Positions 16,720 through 26,495 of a stretch of DNA of 64,000 bases are shown here, piece by piece. A program made the position numbers and the translations under genes. The stretch is from Bacillota bacterium (GTDB lineage Bacteria; Bacillota; Clostridia; Lachnospirales; Lachnospiraceae), in the NCBI GenBank assembly GCA_023435895.1, contig JAEZLH010000026.1:1-64000 (forward strand). Reading direction: 5' to 3'. Each line of letters begins with the position of its first letter. The stretch's first letter is position 1. The notes under the pieces are model-generated. The model had not been told where the DNA came from, searched no databases, and saw only the letters and a list, made by a program, of their open reading frames with translations.

Positions 16720-19194
16720 TTGAAAATATTGTTTTTGGGTCTTTTATATGACAGGAAGAAAGAAGAAGAATATTTATCTAGGAGTAAGTGCGGTTTACAG
16801 GCTGCACCCAATTCCTACCAGTGGAATCTAATTGATGGTCTGGAGAAGGGGATTGGACACCCAGTGGATATCCTTCATTCATTACCGGTAGGGAGCTACC
16901 CAACCAATTATAAAAAGTTATTGCTTTCCGGTAAGAATTGGAGCCATACAAACGGAGCAAAGGATGAAGAGATGGGGTGCATTAATCTTCCTGTTATAAA
17001 GCAAATTATGAGATATTATATTGTGCGAAATAGAATTAAAAAATGGAGTAAGATAAATGCAGGAGAAGCTCTGGTGGTTATGTCCTATAGTATGTATCTC
17101 CCCTTTCTTAAGGCACTAAGTGATTCCTTAAAGATATATAAACATATACATAGTTGTATTATCGTACCGGATTTACCAAATGCTTTCGGATTTGGCAACG
17201 GCTTTTCTATTAGGACAGTCCTAAAAAAAATAAACGGCTATTATCGATATCGATACACTAGAGGAGGAAAATCCTTCGTACTTTTAACAGAATATATGGT
17301 AACGCCATTAAATATAAAGGAAAAATTTTATACTGTGGTGGAAGGTATCAGCCCAATAAATTCTCCGAAAGAACAGTTAGATGATTATGGGGATTATAAA
17401 ATACTACTTTATACCGGTGCCATTAACAAACGTTTCGGAATGGATAAATTACTTGAGGCCTTTCATAAAATAGAAAATAATAATCTTCGGCTTTGGATCT
17501 GTGGAATGGGAGATTACAAAGAAGAAATTGAAAAAGCTTCCAGGGAAGATAGCCGCATCACTTATTTTGGATATAAATCAGCGGAGGAAGTCCATAAAAT
17601 GCAGATGCAAGCCACCATATTAGTCAATCCCAGGGCAAATGAAGAAGAGTATACCAAGTATTCCTTTCCGTCAAAGACCCTGGAGTATATGACCTGTGCC
17701 AAGCCGGTTCTAATGTATAAATTGGATGGGATTCCGGATGACTATGATGAATATTTGATTTATATCAGAGAAAACACAGTAGAAAGCATCAAGGATGCAA
17801 TTCTTCATGTTAGTGAAATGAGTATAGAGGAGCTCACTTCCTATGGTGATCAGGCAAGAACCTTCGCAATACAGAATAAAAACGCTGCTACACAGGGGCA
17901 AAAAGTTCTTGATATGCTGCATAAAGCAATCGAACAGGAACATGAACCTGCAAACAATTTGATGGAGAAGCAAAAAACCATTCTCCAAGTTAATATTACC
18001 TGTGGTTACGGCAGCACAGGTAGGATAGTAGAGGAGCTCCACTATTCCATATTAAACAATGGGATGCGAAGTTATATTGCATATTCAGCTTTTTCCAGTA
18101 AAATCAAAACATCATTCCGTATAGAAAACAAACTGGAAAACTACTTGCGAAGAGGAATGAATCGAATATTTGGAAGAAAATACATTCATTCTGCTCCTGG
18201 AACACTAAGATTAATTCATAAACTAAAAAAACTGAAACCAGATTTGATTCATCTTCATAATATTCAGCAAAATAGCATTCATTTCCCGATGCTCATGAAG
18301 TTTTTAAAAAACTACGATATTCCGATTGTATATACATTGCATGATTGTTGGGCGTTCACGGGGGGATGCTATCATTTCACCTCCTTAGGCTGTAATGGCT
18401 ATCAATCAGGTTGTAATGAAGCCATCTGTCCGCTTAAGAAAGAGGATTTCGACTTATGTAATCAGTCCACCTCACAAGTTTATTTTGAGAAAAAACAGGC
18501 GCTCTCCTCGCTAAAGTATTTAAAAATTATCTGTGTATCAAATTGGTTGATGGAGAGTGCAAAAAAATCCTACATGAAAGTGCTACCGCTTGAAGTTATC
18601 TATAATGGCATAGACATTAACCAGTTCCGTCCTGTTTCGAGTAAGAAAAGAGAACAATATCATATCCAGGGGGATGACTTTGTTATACTTGGTATCGCAA
18701 ATAACTGGGATGAAAAAAAAGGCTTAGCTACCTTTCTTGAACTATCAAAGAGTTTAGAATGTCCATACCGGATCATAATGATTGGTTTAAATCCTATGGA
18801 TGGATATGACAATATACTTTCCATAGAGCGAACCGACCAGGTGCAGGAACTTGTGGAATGGTATAGCTGCGCGGATGTATTATTTAATGCTTCAAAGGAG
18901 GAAACCTTCGGACTGGTAAGTGCGGAGGCGATGGCGTGTGGTACCCCTGTTATAGCTTATGACTCCACGGCCTGTGGTGAGGTTGTGAGAAAGGAATGCG
19001 GAATTTTATTAAAAACAGAGTGTTTTGATGAACTTTTGAACGCTCTTGAGAATATAAGGAAGAAGGGGAAAAGATATTATTGCAATAGCTGCAGAAATAA
19101 CATAATATCCAGATTTTCAAAAGAAAACTTCTTAAACAACTATATGGATACTTATCTTCAAATGATAAAGGAGGACGAAAAAAGGTCAAAATAA
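16720..19194 (+). CDS. Double glycosyltransferase: two GT4 domains fused in one protein
   Basis: At 824 residues this is twice the GT4 norm. Residues 1 to about 405 form one GT-B enzyme with its own YSFPSKTLEYM motif. A linker follows, and from about 420 a second GT-B domain begins with ILQVNITCGYGSTGRI and has HDCWAFTGGCYHF and EETFGLVSAEAMACG. The second half is clearly related to the preceding gene (CGYGSTGRI vs CGIGSTGRI; HDCWAFTG vs YDCWSFTG). Both halves keep their nucleotide-binding motifs, so two successive sugar transfers by one polypeptide are plausible. It starts at TTG 16720 behind GAGGAAAGG. Confidence 0.87.
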   Translation: MKILFLGLLYDRKKEEEYLSRSKCGLQAAPNSYQWNLIDGLEKGIGHPVDILHSLPVGSYPTNYKKLLLSGKNWSHTNGAKDEEMGCINLPVIKQIMRYYIVRNRIKKWSKINAGEALVVMSYSMYLPFLKALSDSLKIYKHIHSCIIVPDLPNAFGFGNGFSIRTVLKKINGYYRYRYTRGGKSFVLLTEYMVTPLNIKEKFYTVVEGISPINSPKEQLDDYGDYKILLYTGAINKRFGMDKLLEAFHKIENNNLRLWICGMGDYKEEIEKASREDSRITYFGYKSAEEVHKMQMQATILVNPRANEEEYTKYSFPSKTLEYMTCAKPVLMYKLDGIPDDYDEYLIYIRENTVESIKDAILHVSEMSIEELTSYGDQARTFAIQNKNAATQGQKVLDMLHKAIEQEHEPANNLMEKQKTILQVNITCGYGSTGRIVEELHYSILNNGMRSYIAYSAFSSKIKTSFRIENKLENYLRRGMNRIFGRKYIHSAPGTLRLIHKLKKLKPDLIHLHNIQQNSIHFPMLMKFLKNYDIPIVYTLHDCWAFTGGCYHFTSLGCNGYQSGCNEAICPLKKEDFDLCNQSTSQVYFEKKQALSSLKYLKIICVSNWLMESAKKSYMKVLPLEVIYNGIDINQFRPVSSKKREQYHIQGDDFVILGIANNWDEKKGLATFLELSKSLECPYRIIMIGLNPMDGYDNILSIERTDQVQELVEWYSCADVLFNASKEETFGLVSAEAMACGTPVIAYDSTACGEVVRKECGILLKTECFDELLNALENIRKKGKRYYCNSCRNNIISRFSKENFLNNYMDTYLQMIKEDEKRSK

Positions 19195-19218
19195 GTTTAT
19201 GGCAAGGCAGGTGCAAAT

Positions 19219-20409
19219 ATGAATTATTCAATAGAAGAAGATCAATCCTTTTTCGTTTCGGTTTTCAAGTTCTGTTTCTATATTACTTTAGTATCAAATT
19301 TAGTGATTTTCATAGCCCAGCCGATTGATTTTACATTACTTGAGGCATTGGCAAGTCGATGTTTTATGCTTACTAATCTACTTGCATTTGTAATCGCGAT
19401 TATGCATAGTGCAAAAAAGTATGTGCCTTATATTACAATGCAAATTATTACGATTTTTTTTATTTTATGTTTTTCCATCATCTCCTTTCTATTATATAAC
19501 CAAGGCGGATTTTATCAGTACATCATAAGAATGTGGTGCTATTTGGCTTTACCTTTTTATTTTTTATATATCAATTATCTGACTCCGGATAAAAAGTTAA
19601 TAAACACCCTATTTATTATCAATATACTCACTTCGTTCGTATATATTTTGCTATCCTTTAGTAAGTATAGTTATAAAGGATATGAAAGTTTTCTGGGGAC
19701 AAATAATGCATGGTTGACATTGGGATATGACAACCCGAATCAAACTGCCATGTATATAGTAATCAATATGATCATCCTTATATGTGCCTTTCACTACTAT
19801 AGAAAAAAATCCATCAAATTCTTATTATTCCTTGATATTTGCTATCTTTGTATCCTCTTATTTAGAACCAGTTCGAGAACTTGTATTTTAATAGGTGTAG
19901 TCATTATTTTAGCAGATATTTTTAAACGCTCTTATCGGATTAATAAAGCAGTTATCATTGTTACCCTTTTTTTACCATTGCTTTTTTTGATAATTTATCC
20001 GTTTCTTAATCAACACAATATGCTATTTCTATTCTCCTTTGGTGGGAAGACGGATTACGCCTCCAGAAGCCAAATTTTTCAAGCCGTTCTCGTTGAAGTA
20101 CAGGATAAGTTCCTATTTGGGGAGTTTGGGAAATATCAATTACAAAATCTTCATAATGGCATTCTATGTGTATATGCCTCCTTGGGGTTAGTCGGTGTAA
20201 TCCTGTTTTATATATACTTTATCAGGGCTTATATCAATTTAATAGAAGGAAAGATTAAAAGCAAGGCTGCCTTTATCTCATCTGTTGGATTGTTAAGTGT
20301 TTTCCTTCATGCCTGTACTGAGGGTGCATTTATAATTGGGGGATCTGTTTTTGCAGCCAGCCTTAGTGCTTTGATTTATCTTACGAAGTTAGAAGGAAGG
20401 GAGTGGTGA
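19219..20409 (+). CDS. Wzy/O-antigen-ligase-like polytopic membrane protein
   Basis: The 396-residue protein has about ten hydrophobic segments. A larger loop near the second half contains the region LGYDNPNQTAMY (about 172-183) and RTSSRTCILIG (about 216-226), typical of the Wzy_C / O-antigen ligase and polymerase group, where Arg and His residues in outer loops act in glycan transfer. It should polymerise lipid-linked repeat units outside the membrane. Sequence conservation in this family is weak, so the call rests on topology, motif style and its position among glycosyltransferases. Confidence 0.75.
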   Translation: MNYSIEEDQSFFVSVFKFCFYITLVSNLVIFIAQPIDFTLLEALASRCFMLTNLLAFVIAIMHSAKKYVPYITMQIITIFFILCFSIISFLLYNQGGFYQYIIRMWCYLALPFYFLYINYLTPDKKLINTLFIINILTSFVYILLSFSKYSYKGYESFLGTNNAWLTLGYDNPNQTAMYIVINMIILICAFHYYRKKSIKFLLFLDICYLCILLFRTSSRTCILIGVVIILADIFKRSYRINKAVIIVTLFLPLLFLIIYPFLNQHNMLFLFSFGGKTDYASRSQIFQAVLVEVQDKFLFGEFGKYQLQNLHNGILCVYASLGLVGVILFYIYFIRAYINLIEGKIKSKAAFISSVGLLSVFLHACTEGAFIIGGSVFAASLSALIYLTKLEGREW

Positions 20410-20410
20410 T

Positions 20411-21619
20411 ATTAAAATTATTTTCATATCCAATTATCTAACCCATCATCAAATTCCCTTTTGCAATGAACTGTACCAACTTTATCATGATGATTTTTGC
20501 TTTATTAGTACAGGAAATATTGCTTCTTGGGAAAAGGAGCAGGGATATACTTTAAAGAAGGTCTACCCCTATGAACGAAATATATCTGGTGAAGAAGCTC
20601 ATAAGAATGCTATAACCCTTACTGCTGATTCTGAGATTGCTATCATAGGTGATGCACCTGAGGATTTTGTTATAGAATGCCTAAAGCACAGAACGGACAA
20701 AGTAACATTTCGTTACAGTGAACGAATTTATAAACGAGGTAAATGGAGGTGCCTATCTCCCAGGGGAGCTATAAAGCAGTACCGCATCTATCATAAATAT
20801 CACCATGAGCACTTATACATGTTATGTGCCGGGGCATATACCTCAGCTGATCTATTGCTTCAGGGAGCCTATATCAGAAAATGTTACAAATGGGGATACT
20901 ATCCACAAACAACTCACTATGAAAATGATGATCCAATGAAATACAAGAATGCAAATCAAATAGATATTTTGTGGTGTGGAAGGTTTATTGACTGGAAGCA
21001 TCCTGAAGCAGCAGTCGAACTGGCATTATTATTAATGAGGGATAACATAGATTTTAAGCTTACGATGATAGGAACCGGTGAAAGGGAAGAAGTAATTGAT
21101 TCGTTAATAAAAAAATATCAGCTGGAAGACAGAGTGAAGCGAGTGGGCTCTATGCTGCCTGATCAAGTCAGATGTTATATGGAAAAAGCGGATATCTTTC
21201 TTTGTACCAGTGATTTTCAAGAGGGATGGGGCGCTGTGATAAACGAGGCAATGAATAGTGGATGTGCGGTAGTTGCCAGTCACGCAGCAGGAGCAGTTCC
21301 CTATTTGATTCAGAATGGAAAGAATGGACTAATCTATCAAAGCGGCAATCTACATAGTTTGCATCAAAAGGTTACTTATTTGATTAAAAATCACAAGTAT
21401 ATCAGAGAACTAGGTCAAAATGCATATGAGAGTATTGTCTTGGAGTGGAATGCGAAAACAGCTACATCACGATTATTAGATTTAGCGGAGGAGTTAAAAG
21501 AGCATAAATACAGTAATCGATATGAAAGCGGACCCTGCAGTGTGGCACAGATTATTTCTGATCATTGGTTCAAAGAAGAAAAAAAAATAGGGGGAGGATT
21601 TGGTGGAAACGGTCTATGA
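20411..21619 (+). CDS. Glycosyltransferase family 4 with a probable ATT start codon
   Basis: Reading upstream of ATG 20819, the frame stays open to 20393 and codes for 136 more residues beginning IKIIFISNYLTHHQIPFCNELY, which is the normal beginning of this GT4 subgroup. No ATG, GTG or TTG occurs in frame between 20393 and 20819. An ATT at 20411 sits eight or so bases after a strong GGAAGGGAG, exactly where the family start is expected, so a full 402-residue enzyme starting at ATT is the best model. The C-terminal nucleotide-binding segment QEGWGAVINEAMNSG lies near 270-284. It begins one base after the Wzy stop. A start at 20819 would remove the acceptor half of the fold. Confidence 0.75.
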   Translation: MKIIFISNYLTHHQIPFCNELYQLYHDDFCFISTGNIASWEKEQGYTLKKVYPYERNISGEEAHKNAITLTADSEIAIIGDAPEDFVIECLKHRTDKVTFRYSERIYKRGKWRCLSPRGAIKQYRIYHKYHHEHLYMLCAGAYTSADLLLQGAYIRKCYKWGYYPQTTHYENDDPMKYKNANQIDILWCGRFIDWKHPEAAVELALLLMRDNIDFKLTMIGTGEREEVIDSLIKKYQLEDRVKRVGSMLPDQVRCYMEKADIFLCTSDFQEGWGAVINEAMNSGCAVVASHAAGAVPYLIQNGKNGLIYQSGNLHSLHQKVTYLIKNHKYIRELGQNAYESIVLEWNAKTATSRLLDLAEELKEHKYSNRYESGPCSVAQIISDHWFKEEKKIGGGFGGNGL

Positions 21620-22775
21620 TCTTAAAAACCATTGTTATGGCTGTGGAGCCTGCAAGAATATATGTCCTACAATAGCAATTCATATGGAAGAGGATGAAGA
21701 AGGCTTTCTTTATCCCAACGTGAATAAATCCAAATGTATTGATTGTGGAAGATGTCAAGCGGTCTGTCCAATCGATAAGCTGGATAATCAAAGCGGAGAT
21801 TATGGGCAAGAAATTTACGGAATAAAACATAAGAAGGAAGGAATCCGAATGACCAGTTCTTCCGGAGGAATGTTTACGGCTATTTCTGATTATATATTAG
21901 AGAGAGGTGGTACTGTTTATGGAGCAGCATATGATGATTCTTTGAATATATGCCACCAACGAGCACTTACCTCAGAAGCTAGAGACCGTATGAGGGGATC
22001 AAAATATGTTCAAAGTAATATGGGAGAGGTTCATAAACTGATTCGTTCTGATCTAAAAGAGGGTAAGCAGGTTTTATTCACCGGAACCCCCTGCCAGGCG
22101 GATGGGTTGAAATATTACCTGGGAGACCTTGATACTTCAGGACTAATTCTCTGTGATTTGGTATGCCACGGTGTACCCAGTAATTTGATGTGGAAAGAGT
22201 ATAAGCAGCTAATCAACAAGAGGAAAGGAGAATTGAAAACCCATTACTTTCGCACGAAAGAATATGGTTGGCATAATATGCGTTCCATGAATGTGCTAAT
22301 GAATGGAAAGGAAGATGATAAAAGTATCTTGTCACAAGTACATATGAGCTTATTTCTTACAAACCTTCTTCTTCGACCCTGTTGTTACACCTGTAAATAT
22401 TCCTCTTTTCGACGGGTAGCAGATATCACGATTGCTGATTTTTGGGGAGTGGAACGTTCTATGAAGGAATTCGATGATAATAAGGGAATCTCCTTGGTAT
22501 TAATCAATTCTCAAAAAGGGAAGGAGCTATTTCTGTCGGTTGAAAACAAATTATTGTTTCGAGAAAGTGAAAGCTCTCTTTGTCGTCAACGTAATTTAGA
22601 ACAGCCCACTGGCAAACCTGTCCTTAGAGAAGACTTTTGGAAAGATTATTATGAGCATGGCTATGAATATATTGCAAAAAAATATGTTGGGTGCACCTTA
22701 AAAAATCAATTAAAGGAAAGTATTCATAATGGCTTGAAAGCACTGTTACTAAAGATACCGAATAAACATGATTAA
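21603..22775 (+). CDS. Fe-S protein of the F420 hydrogenase/dehydrogenase beta-subunit family
   Basis: The 390-residue protein begins with two 4Fe-4S motifs, CYGCGACKNIC (11-21) and CIDCGRCQAVC (45-55), followed by the FrhB N- and C-terminal domains. Homologues occur in Gram-positive polysaccharide loci beside pyruvyl transferases and are thought to reduce a sugar or cofactor, but the reaction is not established. I prefer GTG 21603 (five bases after GGAGG) over the TTG at 21600. It overlaps the preceding gene by 17 bases. The pyruvyl-transferase gene follows after 133 non-coding bases. Confidence 0.87.
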   Translation: METVYDLKNHCYGCGACKNICPTIAIHMEEDEEGFLYPNVNKSKCIDCGRCQAVCPIDKLDNQSGDYGQEIYGIKHKKEGIRMTSSSGGMFTAISDYILERGGTVYGAAYDDSLNICHQRALTSEARDRMRGSKYVQSNMGEVHKLIRSDLKEGKQVLFTGTPCQADGLKYYLGDLDTSGLILCDLVCHGVPSNLMWKEYKQLINKRKGELKTHYFRTKEYGWHNMRSMNVLMNGKEDDKSILSQVHMSLFLTNLLLRPCCYTCKYSSFRRVADITIADFWGVERSMKEFDDNKGISLVLINSQKGKELFLSVENKLLFRESESSLCRQRNLEQPTGKPVLREDFWKDYYEHGYEYIAKKYVGCTLKNQLKESIHNGLKALLLKIPNKHD

Positions 22776-22908
22776 ATTTTGACTAAATTTCTATTTAATT
22801 TTTATAGGAAGTTATCCATATGAATGAATAGTTCCAACAATATATTGCAGTGAAAAGTTGATATAGAGTATAAGAGAACATAGTTTTAAACTTTGGAGGA
22901 GGGATGTA

Positions 22909-23997
22909 TTGAAAACTGCCACGATTACTTACCATAATGTCTATAATTACGGTGCAGTATTACAGGCATATGCATTACAAAAAGCTCAGGAGAGTTTATT
23001 CATTGACAATGTGATTATCGATTATAGTTCTCAGAAGAACAGAATATTTCATAGAATTAAAGGAACTTCACTGAAAATTTTAATTGTAAATGTACTTCGA
23101 CTTATGGAGCTATTTCTTCATTTTCGACAGATATATAGGTGTCATCAGAATTTTGAACTATTCCAAAAAACGAGAGTAAAGTTGACAAAAAAATATCAAA
23201 GCCTAGCACAGTTAAGAGAGAACCCCCCGAAGGCTGATTATTATATTGCCGGTAGTGACCAACTTTGGAATGTATCGGTAAAAATACATGATGAATTCTT
23301 TCTTAACTTTGGAGAGCCAGGGGTAAAGCGTGCTTCCTATGCAGTCAGCATGGGATCTTACGAAGTTCCTGCGGAGCATTATATCAGGATGAAGGAATTG
23401 ATAAATCGTTTTGAAGTAGTATCTGTTCGAGAAAGGAAAGCGAAAGAATACATTGATGCCCTTTTATATAGGGATATTAAGGTAATGATCAACTGTGATC
23501 CAGTCTTTTTATTATCAAGGGATGAGTGGACTCAACTTGCTAAGGGGAGAAGGATTACAGAAAAATATATTTTGTGCTATCCCATGTCCGGTCACCCTTT
23601 GATGCAAAAAGCATTGATGAAGCTGAAGGAATTAACAGGATATATTACTGTTGTGATAAAGACAGAACTATTTACTTCCATTAAGGGAGATATTATCTTA
23701 AGGGATTCTACTCCGGAAGAATTTGTTGATCTAGTAAACAGAGCTGAATATATATTAACTACTTCCTTTCATGGAACGGCCTTTAGTACAATATTCAACA
23801 AAAAGTTTTTTTCAATGGTTGGGGGAAGTGCACCGGATCGAATTATTAACCTTTTGGAACGGTTTGGTTTGGAAGACCGTGTCGCAAAGGAGATTTCGGA
23901 TATTCATATGAATGAGGTTGATTATACGAAAGCGAATGAGACCATACAAAGAGAGAGGGCAGCAGGTTTGAACTACCTGCAAATGTTGAACAATTGA
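22909..23997 (+). CDS. Polysaccharide pyruvyl transferase family protein
   Basis: The 362-residue protein fits PF04230 (CsaB/ExoV-type): TYHNVYNYGAVLQAYAL at 7-23, AGSDQLWN (about 114-121) and TSFHGTAFS (about 284-292), the last being the conserved catalytic-region motif. Family members move a pyruvyl ketal from phosphoenolpyruvate onto a sugar, adding negative charge. The start is TTG 22909 behind GGAGGAGGG; an ATG at 22904 is out of frame. The genomic pairing with the Fe-S protein is recurrent in this family. Confidence 0.87.
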   Translation: MKTATITYHNVYNYGAVLQAYALQKAQESLFIDNVIIDYSSQKNRIFHRIKGTSLKILIVNVLRLMELFLHFRQIYRCHQNFELFQKTRVKLTKKYQSLAQLRENPPKADYYIAGSDQLWNVSVKIHDEFFLNFGEPGVKRASYAVSMGSYEVPAEHYIRMKELINRFEVVSVRERKAKEYIDALLYRDIKVMINCDPVFLLSRDEWTQLAKGRRITEKYILCYPMSGHPLMQKALMKLKELTGYITVVIKTELFTSIKGDIILRDSTPEEFVDLVNRAEYILTTSFHGTAFSTIFNKKFFSMVGGSAPDRIINLLERFGLEDRVAKEISDIHMNEVDYTKANETIQRERAAGLNYLQMLNN

Positions 23998-24018
23998 TAT
24001 TTTGATGGAGTAGAAAGT

Positions 24019-25176
24019 ATGAATATTTTATTTGTATCTAATTATTATCCTAGCAGGGAGAACCCTCAATTTTGTATCTTTATCCAGCAACAGGCAGAGG
24101 CACTAATCCGTTTGGGACATAACGTAGATGTGATTGTTCCAGTTGGAGTATGTCATAGGAAGGAAAAGATTACCCATGAAATAATTGCAGGAATACCCAT
24201 TTATTATGCCGAATATTTTACTCTGTATAAAAATATATACAGTGTTATTGCTCTTCAAAGAAATATCAGAGTTTTAGAAAATCTCTTCGACTTTTCTAAA
24301 TATAATATTGTTTCAATCCAAATGTTTGATGAATTTACGTTAAGAATTTTTTTGAATATTTCAAATAAACACCATATAAAATCAACAGTTCATTACCACG
24401 GTCTATCCATTCTTTATGATCATCCCCTTCCGCTCGAAATTCGAATTTTACAACATCGAGGTGATAAGGTACTTAAGAAACTTCTTCACAAAGCAGATGC
24501 AATTGTAGGCGTAAGTAACAAGGTATGTGCTCGAGTAATCAAAAGCGTAGGAATGGATAACGTTTACACGGTCTATAACGGGGTTAACCCTGATTTATTT
24601 CAACCCTCTATTATAAAATATGATGATTATACAATCGTAAGTGTGGCAAGCTTAAAAAAGATAAAGGGCAACCACTATCTGATTGATGCAGTCAAGATGT
24701 TCCTTGAAAAGCATAAAGACCAAACGATTAAATTGATATTAATTGGTCATGGACCGGAGCAGGAGGCGTTAACAGCATTAATCAGGGAGCGTAATATGGA
24801 AGATATCGTTCAAATGATTGGTTATATTGCTTATGAGGAAGTTGCGCAGATTGTAACTCAGTGTGATGTGTTTGTCATGCCTTCCTATTATGAAGCACTG
24901 GGTTGTGCCTATTTGGAAGCAATGGCTTGCAGGCTTCCGGTGATAGGCTGTCGTTATCAGGGAATAGATGAGATTATACAGGATGGAATAAATGGGTTCT
25001 TAGTAAATCCTCATGATATATATCAAATTTTTGAACGACTGGATTATCTGTATGAACACCCTGAAATTGCCGAAGATATTGCCCAGAACGGCTACGATAC
25101 CGTAATCGAGAACTATACCTGGCTTCATTCCGCTAGCAGATTATTGGAGGTATATAACATGATTCTAGGAACTTAG
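24019..25176 (+). CDS. Glycosyltransferase family 4, TuaC-like
   Basis: The 385-residue GT-B protein begins ILFVSNYYPSRENPQFCIF, as in the TuaC-like GT4 group. The donor-binding segment PSYYEALGCAYLEAMAC (about 293-309) is intact. It starts 21 bases after the pyruvyl transferase stop, behind TGGAGTAGAAAG. Donor and linkage cannot be inferred. Confidence 0.85.
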   Translation: MNILFVSNYYPSRENPQFCIFIQQQAEALIRLGHNVDVIVPVGVCHRKEKITHEIIAGIPIYYAEYFTLYKNIYSVIALQRNIRVLENLFDFSKYNIVSIQMFDEFTLRIFLNISNKHHIKSTVHYHGLSILYDHPLPLEIRILQHRGDKVLKKLLHKADAIVGVSNKVCARVIKSVGMDNVYTVYNGVNPDLFQPSIIKYDDYTIVSVASLKKIKGNHYLIDAVKMFLEKHKDQTIKLILIGHGPEQEALTALIRERNMEDIVQMIGYIAYEEVAQIVTQCDVFVMPSYYEALGCAYLEAMACRLPVIGCRYQGIDEIIQDGINGFLVNPHDIYQIFERLDYLYEHPEIAEDIAQNGYDTVIENYTWLHSASRLLEVYNMILGT

Positions 25177-25192
25177 TGAGAAGGGGATAATC

Positions 25193-26449
25193 ATGAGACT
25201 CTTATTTATTACATACGACTTTTACCCTGTCCTTAGTGCGAATTCATCGATTGTTTATAATCTGTCAAAGGTTTTTATCAATATGGGACATGAAGTTGAT
25301 GTGTTTCCCTTAAAACCGGATACCAATCTTGCTTTGGAGGAAGTATGGCAGGACATCAGAATTCATAGAATGCACGATACCTTTAATAAACAGCAGCTTA
25401 AAAAGCATATAAAATCCAAACAGTTGTCCTCTGCATTCTCTCTGGGGTTAGCCATATTAGGCGATCGATTTCAGCATAAGGAGTACCGAACCAGGCAATG
25501 GAGTTACTTCTCATCAAAACGACTGCGAACGCTTCTTACACAATACGGCTATGATATTATCATTAATGTGTGCTATCCCTTTGAATCCTGCAGTCCGATA
25601 TTGCAATACATAAAAAAGTATCCAAAGAATTTTTCCTGGATTATCTATATGCAGGATCCTTTTGCGTCTAACTATTATTATCAAAATAAATATCCTATAC
25701 AGGATCTAAAACTATTCGAAACAAATGCCTTTCTCCTGGCGGACAGGATTATTGTTACTGAACCAATTATGCAGGAATTACTAAACGGTCCGTATAGGCT
25801 ACCTTTTCATAAATTTAAAGTTCTTAATTTTCCCCTAGTCAAAAAACCAAGAAAGCTCATAACCTATGAGGAGATTGTATTACCTAGGCATTATGTGAAT
25901 TGTGTATTTGTAGGTAAATTTAATCATGAAACAAGAAATCCGAAAATGTTACTATCTGTATTTGGTCAATTCACAAACAAACCGATTCTTTTGCACATTA
26001 TTGGTGAAGACAGAAGAAATTGGGAATCCTTTCTTAACGAAAAGGACAATATTATTTTCCACGGAATGAAACCCAAAGATGTTGCTATCAATGCTGAACT
26101 GAATGCCAATATCCTTATTAATGTGGGAAACAGTGTATCGAATCAACTACCCAGTAAGCTCCTTGAGTATATCAGTACCGGCAAACCAATTCTTAACTTT
26201 TATAAAACGCAGAAATGCCCGACCTTGGAATATATGGCGAGATATCCCTATGGCTTTAATGTCCATGAGGATTGTATTGATGGAGAAATGCTAGAGAAAA
26301 TTTATTATTTTTGCATTAAGTATCGAAAAATCAATATTAACTATCGCCAGATTTATAGAAGATATTATGATTGTACATTGGATTATGTAGGCTATGAATT
26401 CATAAAGCTGTGCAATGAAATCAGTAATAACAATCAACAATCAAACTAA
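25193..26449 (+). CDS. Glycosyltransferase, GT4-like
   Basis: This 418-residue protein has the GT-B fold pattern: N-terminal FITYDFYPVLSANS (4-17), central NCVFVGKFNHETRNP (about 237-251) and QLPSKLLEYISTGKPIL (about 320-336). The usual E-x7-E segment is shortened, as in WcaI/EpsF-like relatives, so assignment below the fold level is uncertain. It lies 16 bases after the previous glycosyltransferase with a GAGAAGGGG site, in the same operon. Confidence 0.75.
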   Translation: MRLLFITYDFYPVLSANSSIVYNLSKVFINMGHEVDVFPLKPDTNLALEEVWQDIRIHRMHDTFNKQQLKKHIKSKQLSSAFSLGLAILGDRFQHKEYRTRQWSYFSSKRLRTLLTQYGYDIIINVCYPFESCSPILQYIKKYPKNFSWIIYMQDPFASNYYYQNKYPIQDLKLFETNAFLLADRIIVTEPIMQELLNGPYRLPFHKFKVLNFPLVKKPRKLITYEEIVLPRHYVNCVFVGKFNHETRNPKMLLSVFGQFTNKPILLHIIGEDRRNWESFLNEKDNIIFHGMKPKDVAINAELNANILINVGNSVSNQLPSKLLEYISTGKPILNFYKTQKCPTLEYMARYPYGFNVHEDCIDGEMLEKIYYFCIKYRKININYRQIYRRYYDCTLDYVGYEFIKLCNEISNNNQQSN

Positions 26450-26495
26450 ATTGCATATCTTATAATAACCGTAATCTTACGTTGGAATGGCTTTG

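Noticed and set aside
16778..19231. Minus-strand open frames inside the double glycosyltransferase gene (16778-16960, 17710-18042, 18950-19231)
   Set aside because: They are antisense to a well-supported gene and show no domain, start site or codon pattern of their own.
20819..21619. Short glycosyltransferase starting at ATG 20819
   Set aside because: The coding similarity to the family continues 136 codons upstream without a stop, and no ribosome site precedes 20819.
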